Assembly (NCBI GenBank): GCA_009380005.1
Contig: WHSQ01000004.1
Location: forward strand, 334 to 62,321
DNA: 61,988 nucleotides
Direction of reading: 5' to 3'
DNA from: Actinomycetota bacterium
GTDB taxonomy: Bacteria > Actinomycetota > CADDZG01 > WHSQ01
Within the stretch, counting starts at the first letter, position 1; each line of letters starts with the position of its first letter. Shown here one piece after another: positions 1 to 7,650 of this stretch. The notes under the pieces are model-generated. The model worked only from the letters and a program-made list of their open reading frames with translations, was not told the DNA's origin and searched no databases. The translations under genes were made by a program, and so were the position numbers.

Positions 1-1033
1 GGATCTCTCCGGTCCCCTCGAGGGATCCCTCCACCAGGGCGACGGTCTCGAAGAGATAGCGCTTGTCCTCTTGCAAGTCTCGGTCGTACGCGAGGGGCAA
101 ACCCTTGAGGACCACGAGTAACCCGTTGAGCGACGAGATCCCCGATGCGGCTCGCGCACGGATCAACTCCGCCACGTCGGGGTTCCGCTTCTGCGGCATC
201 ATGCTCGAGCCGGTCGACCACGGATCGGCGAGCCGAGCGAACCCGAACTCCGAGCTCACCCACGAAACGATCTCCTCTGCCAGCCTCGACAGGTGGACCC
301 CGCACAGCGCGGATGCGAACAGGAGATCCGCCGCGAAGTCCCGGTCGGATACCGCATCCATGGCGTTGTCGAACACCGCGTCGAAACCCAACTCGTCGGC
401 GGTCACGTGCGGATCCAGTCCGAGGGTGTTGCCGGCCAGGGCGCCGGCCCCGAGCACCGAGGTGTCGGCAGCGGTCCCGGCGGCGACGAAACGGCGACCA
501 TCGCGCGCGAGGGCGAAGCCGTGCGCCAGGAGGTGGAAGCCCAACGTGACCGGCTGAGCGCGCTGGAGATGCGTGTACCCCGGCATCACGGTGCCGGCAT
601 GGTCTTCGGCGAGCTCACCGATCGTCTCCAGGAGATCGGAGACCGACTCCGTCAGTCGTGCTGCAGCCTGCTTGCACCACAGACGAAGATCGGTGGCCAC
701 GAGATCGTTACGCGACCTGCCCGCATGGATGCGCGCGCCCACCTCGGCCAAGCGCTCCGTCAACTGCCGTTCGACGAAGGAGTGGACGTCCTCCCCCTCG
801 GGTTCCAGCCCACCCGAGGACACCTCGGCTTCGATTGCGCGACACGCCTCGTCGACCGCCCCGACGTCGTCCGGTTCGAGGAGACCCGCCTTCTGCAGCG
901 TCCGTGCGTGCGCCTTCGTGACATCGAGGTCGTGGGACAGGAGCAGGACGTCCATCGACAGCGAGTCTGCCAACTCCGACATGCGTGGATCGGGCCCGGA
1001 AGAGAAGCGGCCGCCCCAAACGACGTCGCTCAC
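1..1033 (-). CDS. argH: argininosuccinate lyase, C-terminus cut by window edge
   Basis: ArgH cleaves argininosuccinate to arginine and fumarate, the last step of cytoplasmic arginine synthesis. I translated the minus strand by hand because the gene runs off the window start. It has the N-terminal WGGRF block, an HAGRSRNDLVATDLRL segment and the fumarase/lyase superfamily signature GSSMMPQKRNPD with its catalytic-loop serines. About 340 of roughly 460 expected residues are present. I chose the GTG at 1033 because it overlaps the argG stop as GTGA, the coupling used between most genes of this operon, and leaves five residues before WGGRF. An in-frame ATG at 1057 is the alternative but has no visible Shine-Dalgarno. 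It is the last visible gene of the argCJBDRGH operon. Confidence 0.95.
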   Translation of the reverse strand, partial: MSDVVWGGRFSSGPDPRMSELADSLSMDVLLLSHDLDVTKAHARTLQKAGLLEPDDVGAVDEACRAIEAEVSSGGLEPEGEDVHSFVERQLTERLAEVGARIHAGRSRNDLVATDLRLWCKQAAARLTESVSDLLETIGELAEDHAGTVMPGYTHLQRAQPVTLGFHLLAHGFALARDGRRFVAAGTAADTSVLGAGALAGNTLGLDPHVTADELGFDAVFDNAMDAVSDRDFAADLLFASALCGVHLSRLAEEIVSWVSSEFGFARLADPWSTGSSMMPQKRNPDVAELIRARAASGISSLNGLLVVLKGLPLAYDRDLQEDKRYLFETVALVEGSLEGTGEI

Positions 1034-2220
1034 TTCCGGTTCTGCACCTTCGCCCATCGACGTGTGGGCAAGCCCCACAGACGCACGAAGCCTGCAGCGT
1101 CTCCATGATCGAAGCTGTCCTGGTCCGTGTAGGTGGCCAGAGCATCGTCGTACAGGGCCACGTCTGAACGACGCGCGATCGGCTGGCAGCCGCCCGGCGT
1201 GAGCCGTAGCCGCACGTCCCCGGTGACCGATCGCTGGCTGAGCGCGACGAAAGCGTCCAGGGCCTCTCGCAGCGGAGAGAACCACAGGCCCTTGTAGACG
1301 AGGTCCGCCCACACGGGTTCGAGCCGGCGCTTCTCGGCCGCCAACTCGCGCTCCAGCGTGAGCGATTCCAGGTCGGCGTGAGCGGCGATCAGGGCCAGCG
1401 CGGCGGGCGCTTCGTACACCTCGCGCGACTTGATGCCCACGACCCGATCTTCGATCATGTCCACCCGTCCGAACCCGTAGGCGCCCGCGATCTTCCCCAT
1501 CGCCGCGATCGCGTTCTGAGGTGAGTGATCCTCGCCGCCCACGCCCGTCGGAACGCCCTGTTCGAATCTCACATCGACCTCGATCGGCTCCGCGCCGACC
1601 TCGGCCGGATCGACCGTCAACTCGAAGGCATCCGGTTGCGGCGAGACCCACGGATCCTCGAGGGCGCCGCACTCGATACTGCGCCCCCACAGGTTCTCGT
1701 CCACCGAATACGGCGAGTCCTTCGTGGTAGCTATCGGTAGATCCCGTTCGCGCGCGTATGCGACCGTCTGCTCGCGGCTCATCCCCCAGTCGCGCACCGG
1801 GGCGAGCACCTCGAGGTCGGGCGCAAGCGCGCCGAGACCCACTTCGAACCGCACTTGATCGTTGCCCTTGCCGGTGCAGCCGTGCGCGACGGCGGTCGCG
1901 CCGGTCTCGCGGGCCACGTCCACGAGCACCTGCGCGATCAGCGGTCTCGACAGGGCCGATACGAGCGGATAGCGGCCCTGGTACAACCCGTTCCACGCGA
2001 GCGCAGGCAGCAGGGATGTCTCCACGAACCGGGCGCGTGCATCGACGGCGCGCGCCTCGACCGCTCCCAGGGTCTCGGCGCGGGCGACCGCCGCACCGAG
2101 GTCGCCCGGTTGCCCTACGTCCACCCCCACCGCGACGACCTCGTAGCCCTGCGACGCCAGCCACGGTATGGCGACGGATGTGTCCAAGCCACCCGAATAG
2201 GCAAGTACGACCTTTCTCAC
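1030..2220 (-). CDS. argG: argininosuccinate synthase
   Basis: ArgG condenses citrulline and aspartate with ATP to make argininosuccinate in the cytoplasm. The 396-residue length is normal for the family. The N-terminal PP-loop AYSGGLDTS (residues 7-15) binds ATP, and the EVVAVGVDVGQPGDL, AHGCTGKGNDQVRFE and TTKDSPYSVDENLWGRS blocks are typical of the citrulline and aspartate sites. The ATG overlaps the argR stop by four bases (ATGA), and its own stop overlaps the argH start, so translational coupling through argR-argG-argH is likely. Expression should be under ArgR together with the rest of the operon. Confidence 0.98.
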   Translation of the reverse strand: MRKVVLAYSGGLDTSVAIPWLASQGYEVVAVGVDVGQPGDLGAAVARAETLGAVEARAVDARARFVETSLLPALAWNGLYQGRYPLVSALSRPLIAQVLVDVARETGATAVAHGCTGKGNDQVRFEVGLGALAPDLEVLAPVRDWGMSREQTVAYARERDLPIATTKDSPYSVDENLWGRSIECGALEDPWVSPQPDAFELTVDPAEVGAEPIEVDVRFEQGVPTGVGGEDHSPQNAIAAMGKIAGAYGFGRVDMIEDRVVGIKSREVYEAPAALALIAAHADLESLTLERELAAEKRRLEPVWADLVYKGLWFSPLREALDAFVALSQRSVTGDVRLRLTPGGCQPIARRSDVALYDDALATYTDQDSFDHGDAAGFVRLWGLPTRRWAKVQNRK

Positions 2221-2699
2221 CGCATCACTCCTCCGCTCAGTTCCAACCTCGCGAGCCAGGCTTCGGCGATCTGAGCGGCGACGATCGAGTCGGGCGTCGC
2301 TACGAAGATCGTGTCGTCACCCGCCACCGTGCCCACCACGCCCGCCGGTGTGGCCTGATCTATCGCCCGTGCGACGGCCGCGGCGTGACCGGGCGCGGTG
2401 TTCACGACGATGAGGCTTCCGGCCGGCCTCACGTCCATCACGAAAGCTGCGAGCGTCCTCTCGAGCGAAGCCGCTCCCAGATCCGCGACCGAGGAACGGG
2501 GGACGTCATCCGGCATGCGATAGACGAAGCCGCCGTTCACTCGCACCTTCAGGGCACCGATCTCCCTGAGATCGCGTGACACCGTCGCCTGAGTCACTTC
2601 GTGTCCCGCCCTGCGCAGAGCAATCACGATGTCTTGCTGACTGGTTGGTTGGCCTTCCTTCAGCACCCTCAACAGGTCTCGCCGCCGCTCAGACCTCAT
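2217..2699 (-). CDS. argR: arginine repressor ArgR
   Basis: ArgR is the arginine-responsive repressor of the arg genes. The 160-residue protein has an N-terminal winged helix (about residues 5-65) with the helix-turn-helix TSQQDIVIALRR...VTQATVSRDLREIGAL. The C-terminal hexamerisation and arginine-binding domain carries NTAPGHAAAVARAID and GTVAGDDTIFVATPD; the GT-AGDDT segment is the conserved ligand-binding loop. The gene sits inside the operon between argD and argG and overlaps argD by 11 bases. Autoregulation through the argC promoter region is likely. Position inside the cluster is usual for actinobacteria such as Streptomyces and Mycobacterium. Confidence 0.97.
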   Translation of the reverse strand: MRSERRRDLLRVLKEGQPTSQQDIVIALRRAGHEVTQATVSRDLREIGALKVRVNGGFVYRMPDDVPRSSVADLGAASLERTLAAFVMDVRPAGSLIVVNTAPGHAAAVARAIDQATPAGVVGTVAGDDTIFVATPDSIVAAQIAEAWLARLELSGGVMR

Positions 2700-3843
2700 C
2701 GATAGACTCCCCCACGATGTCCAACGCCGAGTCCAGCTCTTCCTGCGCGATGTTCAAAGGCGGACAGATGCGCACGACGTCCGGGGTCGCGTCGTTGACG
2801 AGCACGCCGCGCTCGAAAGCGGCTTCTGCAACGGCCCGGGCCCTGCCGCCCCCTATCTCGATCCCGACCAGAAGCCCCCGACCCCGCACGCGAGCTCGGT
2901 CCTCGACCATCTCCGTCAACCGCTCGCGCGCCGCGGCTCCGACCCGGTCCGAACGCTCGACCAGGTTCTCGTCGTCCAACACGTCGAGCGTGGCGAGCGC
3001 GGCTGCACAAACGACCGGGCCCCCTCCGAACGTCGACGCGTGATCGCCGGGCACGAAGGCCCCGGCCACGTGCGGTGCCGCGAGGCAGGCACCGATCGGT
3101 AACCCGCTCGCCAGAGCCTTCGCCAGACACATCACATCGGGGGCCACACCCTCGTGCAGATGGGCGAACCATCTCCCCGTCCGGCCGAGCCCGGTCTGAA
3201 CCTCATCCAGGATCAGCAGGGCGCCGGCCTCGTCACAGATCCGTCGCGCCGCCATCAGGTAACCGTCGGGGGGAACGACCACCCCCGCCTCACCCTGGAT
3301 CGGTTCGAGCAGCACCGCGCACACGTCTTGATCGATCGCGCCTCGCAGTGAGTCGGCGTCCCCGTAGGGGACATGAGTTATGCCCGGGAGATTCGGTTCG
3401 AACGGGGCGCGCTTGGCCGGTTGGCCGGTCGCAGCCAGCGCCCCGAACGTCCTGCCGTGGAACGAACCATGAGCGGCGATGATGCGGGAGCGGCCATCCC
3501 CCCATTTGCGCGCAAGCTTCATTGCGCACTCGATCGATTCCGCTCCCGAGTTACAGAAGAACGAGCTCATCCCGTCCGACAACTCGCCCAATCGCCGGGC
3601 CAGACGTTGTTGCGGCACCGTGTCGTACAGATTGGAGACGTGGATGAGCTCTTGCGCCTGCCTGGCGATCGCCTGCACCACGCGGGGATGGCTGTGCCCG
3701 ACGCTCATCACCGCTATCCCCGCCACGAGGTCGATGTAGGCGCGGCCCTTATCATCGAACAGACGGGAGCCCTCACCACGTGAGAACTCGACGGGCCAGC
3801 GCTTGTACGTGTTGAGCCTCAGGTCTCCCGCGAGCACGGTCAT
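2689..3843 (-). CDS. argD: acetylornithine aminotransferase
   Basis: A PLP-dependent class III aminotransferase that converts N-acetylglutamate semialdehyde plus glutamate to N-acetylornithine. The 384-residue length is typical. Visible landmarks are the phosphate-binding NSGAESIECAMKLARK segment (about 98-113), the substrate block GSFHGRTFGALAATG, the cofactor aspartate in LLILDEVQTGLGRTG (about 209-223) and the Schiff-base lysine K242 in CLAKALASGLPIGA. The start overlaps the argB stop as ATGA. ArgD enzymes can also act as succinyldiaminopimelate aminotransferase in lysine synthesis, which cannot be excluded from sequence. Confidence 0.97.
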   Translation of the reverse strand: MTVLAGDLRLNTYKRWPVEFSRGEGSRLFDDKGRAYIDLVAGIAVMSVGHSHPRVVQAIARQAQELIHVSNLYDTVPQQRLARRLGELSDGMSSFFCNSGAESIECAMKLARKWGDGRSRIIAAHGSFHGRTFGALAATGQPAKRAPFEPNLPGITHVPYGDADSLRGAIDQDVCAVLLEPIQGEAGVVVPPDGYLMAARRICDEAGALLILDEVQTGLGRTGRWFAHLHEGVAPDVMCLAKALASGLPIGACLAAPHVAGAFVPGDHASTFGGGPVVCAAALATLDVLDDENLVERSDRVGAAARERLTEMVEDRARVRGRGLLVGIEIGGGRARAVAEAAFERGVLVNDATPDVVRICPPLNIAQEELDSALDIVGESIDEV

Positions 3844-4709
3844 GCCATCACCTGCGTTCCGATCCCCTCATCGGTGAATATCTCCAGGAGCAGCGCGCGT
3901 TCGACCCGGCCGTCCAGGATGTGGACCTTGCCCACCCCATCGCGCAATGCATCGACGGCCGACTCCGCCTTCGGACGCATGCCCTGAGACAGTTGCGGTA
4001 AGAGGCCCTCGAGTTCCGAGACCTTCATCTCCGACACCAGGGAGCCTGCGTCGCCCAGGTCCCGGTACAGACCTTCGACGTTGGTCAGGTAGACCAACTT
4101 CGCAGCGTCGAGCGCAGCGGCGATCGCACCGGCAGCAGGATCCGCGTTCACGTTCATGGGACGCCCGTTCGGATCCGGTCCCACGGTCGCCACCACCGGC
4201 GTGTAGCCACGTGCGAGGAGATCGTTCAGCATGACGGCGTTCACCGAGGTCACCGAACCGACGTGCCCGAGATCCTCCCCTCCCGGCCCGAGCGCACGCT
4301 CGACCACGAACAGCGGGCCGTCCGCGCCCGAAAGACCCACCGCCTGGAGACCGGCGCCGTTCAGCCGCGCTACGAGATCCGGATTGATGGAACCCACGAG
4401 CACGCGCCGAACGACCTCGATCGCATCGTCGTCCGTGACGCGCAGGCCCCCGATGAATCTCGGTTGGATCCCTGCGGCCGACATCGCCTGCGACACCTGG
4501 GGTCCACCGCCGTGCACCACGACGATACGGATGCCCACGAGGCCCAGCAGGGCCAGGTCCTCGGCAACCATCGAAGCCAGGCGAGGCTCGTCCAGGGCCT
4601 CCCCGCCCACCTTCACCACCACCGTGGCCCCGCGATACGTCCTTATATAGGGGAGAGCTTCGGCCAGGATCTCGGCCTTCGACCCGGGGGTGACCGCGAC
4701 GGGCATCAT
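3840..4709 (-). CDS. argB: acetylglutamate kinase
   Basis: ArgB phosphorylates N-acetylglutamate, the usual feedback-controlled step of the pathway. The 289-residue product has the amino-acid-kinase fold: the ATP-binding VVVKVGGEALD near residue 30, the substrate loop VVVHGGGPQVSQAMSAAG, the FIGGLRVTDDDAIEVV segment and NVNADPAAGAIAAALDA with YLTNVEGLY towards the C-terminus. The open frame extends upstream to 4997, but that extension is low-complexity arginine/glycine shadow sequence inside argJ. The ATG at 4709 overlaps the argJ TGA by four bases and matches the normal family N-terminus, so I take it as the start. Confidence 0.96.
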   Translation of the reverse strand: MMPVAVTPGSKAEILAEALPYIRTYRGATVVVKVGGEALDEPRLASMVAEDLALLGLVGIRIVVVHGGGPQVSQAMSAAGIQPRFIGGLRVTDDDAIEVVRRVLVGSINPDLVARLNGAGLQAVGLSGADGPLFVVERALGPGGEDLGHVGSVTSVNAVMLNDLLARGYTPVVATVGPDPNGRPMNVNADPAAGAIAAALDAAKLVYLTNVEGLYRDLGDAGSLVSEMKVSELEGLLPQLSQGMRPKAESAVDALRDGVGKVHILDGRVERALLLEIFTDEGIGTQVMA

Positions 4710-5851
4710 GTGGAGCCCTCGGCGTTCAACTTCACGTAATCGGGGCTCAGATCGGAGGTCAGGATCGTCGCCGTACCCGGTCCCGCCCCGACCGTGCAGA
4801 CCACCTCGAACTCGCCCGCGGCCATACCCTCGGCGGCGCCTGACAGGGCACCCTCGACCGGCTCTCCCCCTCGGAAGACGGTCACGCCCGCGATCGCCAG
4901 GTCTACCCCGTGAAGGTCGATCGAGCGGTCCACGCTCCCGAGGGCAGCCAGGATCCGGCCCCAGTTGGGGTCCGAGCCGTGCGCCGCCGCTCGCCACAGG
5001 GTGGAAGACGCCGCCGCTCGTCCGAGCGAAACCGCGCCCTCCTCGCTGGTTGCACCCAGCACCCGGATCGCGACGACCTTGGACGCTCCTTCTGCATCTT
5101 CGACCATCGCTCGCGCAAGGCTCGTGCAGACCGACTCGACGGCGCCGCTCAAGTCATCCCGGGAGACGTCCACCAGCCCGGATGCGAGGCAGAAGACCGA
5201 GTCGTTCGTGCTCTCACAGGCGTCGACGCTGATCCGGTCGAAGCTGCGAGCCACCGACCGATCCAAGACCTCCTGCAGCTCCGCCCCCGCGATGCCGGCA
5301 TCCGTCGCCAGGAACGCCAGCATCGTGGCCATGTTGGGCGCCAGCATGGCCGCCCCCTTGGCGACGCCGACCACCCTCGCCCCCCCGGCCCGTGCTTCCG
5401 CCACCTTGATCCGCGTATCGGTCGTCATGATCGAGCTCGCGAACGACTCCACGTCGTCGTCCAAGCCGGCGAGTGCCTGGGGGATCGCAGCCACGACCGG
5501 CGACACGTCCAGAGGCACGCCGATGGGACCGGTCGACGCGATACCTATCTCCTCCGGCTTGCATCCGATCGCTGCGGCGACGGCCTCGGCCGTGCGGGTG
5601 ACGGCTTCGCGGCCGGGGTTTCCAGTGCACGCGTTCGCGTTGCCGCTGTTGACGACGACGGCCCGCAGGGGCGTGCCGAGCCGCCCCCTCGACCATCCCA
5701 CACACGCCGCTGCCGCCGCGTTCTTGGTGAAGGTGCCCGCCCAGACCGCAGGCCGCGCGCAGAGGATCATGCCTAGATCGAGCGCGCCGTCTTTCTTGAT
5801 GCCCGCATGCACGCCGGCGCTTCGGAACCCCTCGGGCCATCTCACGGCCAC
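4706..5851 (-). CDS. argJ: bifunctional glutamate N-acetyltransferase / ornithine acetyltransferase
   Basis: ArgJ transfers acetyl from N-acetylornithine to glutamate, recycling acetyl groups. Many members also make N-acetylglutamate from acetyl-CoA. The 381-residue precursor carries the self-cleavage motif KGAAMLAPNMATMLAF; T176 would be the new N-terminal nucleophile of the beta chain. Other family blocks are VNSGNANACTGNPG and the oxyanion-hole STGPIGVPL segment. The start overlaps argC by 10 bases, and the stop shares an ATGA with argB. A recycling ArgJ between argC and argB is the standard actinobacterial layout and explains why no separate argA or argE is present here. Confidence 0.97.
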   Translation of the reverse strand: MAVRWPEGFRSAGVHAGIKKDGALDLGMILCARPAVWAGTFTKNAAAAACVGWSRGRLGTPLRAVVVNSGNANACTGNPGREAVTRTAEAVAAAIGCKPEEIGIASTGPIGVPLDVSPVVAAIPQALAGLDDDVESFASSIMTTDTRIKVAEARAGGARVVGVAKGAAMLAPNMATMLAFLATDAGIAGAELQEVLDRSVARSFDRISVDACESTNDSVFCLASGLVDVSRDDLSGAVESVCTSLARAMVEDAEGASKVVAIRVLGATSEEGAVSLGRAAASSTLWRAAAHGSDPNWGRILAALGSVDRSIDLHGVDLAIAGVTVFRGGEPVEGALSGAAEGMAAGEFEVVCTVGAGPGTATILTSDLSPDYVKLNAEGST

Positions 5852-6801
5852 ACCCCGACGGCTTCGAGCCCCATCGTCTCCGGGAGATCGCCGGCCAGGT
5901 TCGCGTTCTGGATGGCTTGCCCCGCGGCTCCCTTGCCAAGGTTGTCGAGCGCCGCCGAGACGATCAGCCAGTCGGCGCGTTCATCCACGCGCGCGGAGAG
6001 ATGGACCCGGTTGCTGCCCGAGACCGCCTTGGGGCCCGGCCAGTCGTCCACCACCGAAATGAAGGGTTCGCCGCGGTACGCGTCGCGCAAGATGGATCGC
6101 GCCGACTCATCGTCGAGTCCGCTTGCGGGCATCCGGCAGGTGGCGAGGAGCCCGCGCGCCACCGGCGCCAGGTGGGGCGTGAACGACACCGTGACGGTCG
6201 CCCCGCCGTAGCGGCGGAGCCCCTCTTCCATCTCGGGCACGTGGCGATGCATCACGGACCCATAGGCAGAGACGTCCCCCTCCAGGTTCGTGAACAACAG
6301 CCTGTCTTCTTCGCGGCGGCCGGCTCCGGAAACGCCCGAGATGGCGTCCACGATCGCCGAGTCCCCCACCACCCCGGCTCGGATGAAGGGAGCGAGCGCC
6401 AGCTCCACGGCGGTGGGATAGCAACCCGGGTTGGCGATCCGGGTGGCTCCGCGCACCTCGTCCCGATCGAGCTCCGGCAACCCGTAGGCCCACCCGGGAG
6501 CGAAGCGGTGGGTATCCGACAGGTCCACGACGACGCCGGCCGCGACCGCATCGGCCTGCTCCGATCCCGACGGCAGGCAACAGAAACACACGTCTACCTG
6601 GGCACCGAGCGCTTGCTCGATCGGAGCGAAGACCCCGGCGTCCAGGCCCCCCAGGTGGGGCAGCACGTCCGCGATCGCGTCGCCCGCCCGGCGCCCGGCG
6701 GCCGCGACCACGACCTCGAAGGCCGGGTGGCCCGCAAGCAGCCGCAACAGCTCCCCGCCTGCGTATCCCGATGCACCGATCACGCCCACCGAAGCTCCCA
6801 T
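5842..6801 (-). CDS. argC: N-acetyl-gamma-glutamyl-phosphate reductase
   Basis: ArgC reduces N-acetylglutamyl phosphate to the semialdehyde with NADPH. The 319-residue protein begins with the Rossmann motif VGVIGASGYAGGELLRLL (about 5-22) and contains the catalytic cysteine C127 in IANPGCYPTAVELAL. The length is slightly short of the usual 340 but no domain seems missing. It is the first gene of the arginine operon. There is no Shine-Dalgarno before the ATG at 6801. Instead TAAGAT ends six bases before the ATG, so the mRNA is probably leaderless. Confidence 0.97.
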   Translation of the reverse strand: MGASVGVIGASGYAGGELLRLLAGHPAFEVVVAAAGRRAGDAIADVLPHLGGLDAGVFAPIEQALGAQVDVCFCCLPSGSEQADAVAAGVVVDLSDTHRFAPGWAYGLPELDRDEVRGATRIANPGCYPTAVELALAPFIRAGVVGDSAIVDAISGVSGAGRREEDRLLFTNLEGDVSAYGSVMHRHVPEMEEGLRRYGGATVTVSFTPHLAPVARGLLATCRMPASGLDDESARSILRDAYRGEPFISVVDDWPGPKAVSGSNRVHLSARVDERADWLIVSAALDNLGKGAAGQAIQNANLAGDLPETMGLEAVGVWP

Positions 6802-6807
6802 CGGCGC

Positions 6808-6838
6808 ATCTTAATGCATCTTTCCTGTATGTCTATGC
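6808..6838 (-). promoter_or_regulatory. arg operon promoter with possible ArgR box
   Basis: On the minus strand TAAGAT (6813-6808) lies exactly six bases before the argC ATG and fits an extended TAnnnT -10 for a leaderless transcript. Overlapping and just upstream are two degenerate half-site pairs, GATGCATTAAGATGC and CGCATAGACATAC, rich in the TGCAT/ATAC elements of actinobacterial ARG boxes. ArgR binding here would block the promoter directly. The -10 is well supported by its repeated spacing at other genes of the window; the ARG-box reading is only a pattern match. Confidence 0.45.
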
Positions 6839-6935
6839 GAACCCCGCGAGGAGTAGGCTCTCCTGGGGTCACCGGAGGGAGCCGGTTCAAGGAAGCGATC
6901 GCTCCATCCGATGAACCATCTAGGCCCCCGACCGC

Positions 6936-7646
6936 GTGGTCGGCGATATCCGGGAGGAGACGACGACGATACGCGCCGGTAGAAAAGCACTGTCTTGCGC
7001 TGCGATCGGTTCGATCGCCGCCCTATCTCCTATCTCGATGGCCCTCGCCGCCGGGGACGTCGACCCCTGCGCTCTCCCCACCGGGTGCCCCGAGATCGAA
7101 GCGCCCGCTCAGGTGGTGGAGGCCGTCGACGAGGTCGGTGAAGGCGCCGGAGAACTTTTGAACGAAGTCGAAAAGGCCGCCCAGGAGGCAACGGGTGGTG
7201 GGACCGATCCGGTCACGAATCCCGTCGTCGGGCTCGAGAACCCGCTCGACCTCACCTCCGGCCAACCGGGCCCCGTGGCCGCTAACGGGAACGAGGAACG
7301 AGATCGCTCGCCGCGGGATCGGGGTGCCGGCTCGAGGGACTACTCCGAACGCGCCGCGGCAGTCGCCGCCTACCAGCGCACCGTCGACATGATGGCCGCG
7401 CGCGAGGCTCGGCGAGCACCCGCGGGCCCGTTCGACCGAGCCGTCTCCTTCGTGTCCACCCCGCCCGGGCTGGTCGAGCGCCTGACTCAGGCGGCGGTCG
7501 AGGCGGCCAAGACCTTCGCGTTCCCCGCGATCCTCATCGGCCTCGTCGCCGGCTTCGTCCTCGTGCAGAACCGGATCGATCGTGCCGACCCCAAGCTCGT
7601 ATTCGCTCCGGTGAGTTCCGAGCAGGACTACCTGAGCTTCAACTAG
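6936..7646 (+). CDS. secreted, C-terminally membrane-anchored protein of unknown function
   Basis: The 236-residue product has an N-terminal signal-like segment (ALSCAAIGSIAALSPISMALA, about 19-39). A long disordered stretch rich in Gly, Pro, Glu and Arg follows (about 40-180), and near the C-terminus there is one transmembrane helix (FAFPAILIGLVAGFVLVQ) and a short cytoplasmic tail with IDRADPKL and a terminal YLSFN. The same helix-plus-tail pattern appears in the protein at 38831-39628, so both belong to one undescribed family. The GTG at 6936 has no clear Shine-Dalgarno; a strong GGGAGGAG lies inside the frame at 6951-6958, before an ATA codon, so the start is uncertain. It lies four bases upstream of the diguanylate cyclase gene and may be co-transcribed with it. 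Confidence 0.7.
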   Translation: MVGDIREETTTIRAGRKALSCAAIGSIAALSPISMALAAGDVDPCALPTGCPEIEAPAQVVEAVDEVGEGAGELLNEVEKAAQEATGGGTDPVTNPVVGLENPLDLTSGQPGPVAANGNEERDRSPRDRGAGSRDYSERAAAVAAYQRTVDMMAAREARRAPAGPFDRAVSFVSTPPGLVERLTQAAVEAAKTFAFPAILIGLVAGFVLVQNRIDRADPKLVFAPVSSEQDYLSFN

Positions 7647-7650
7647 CGAT

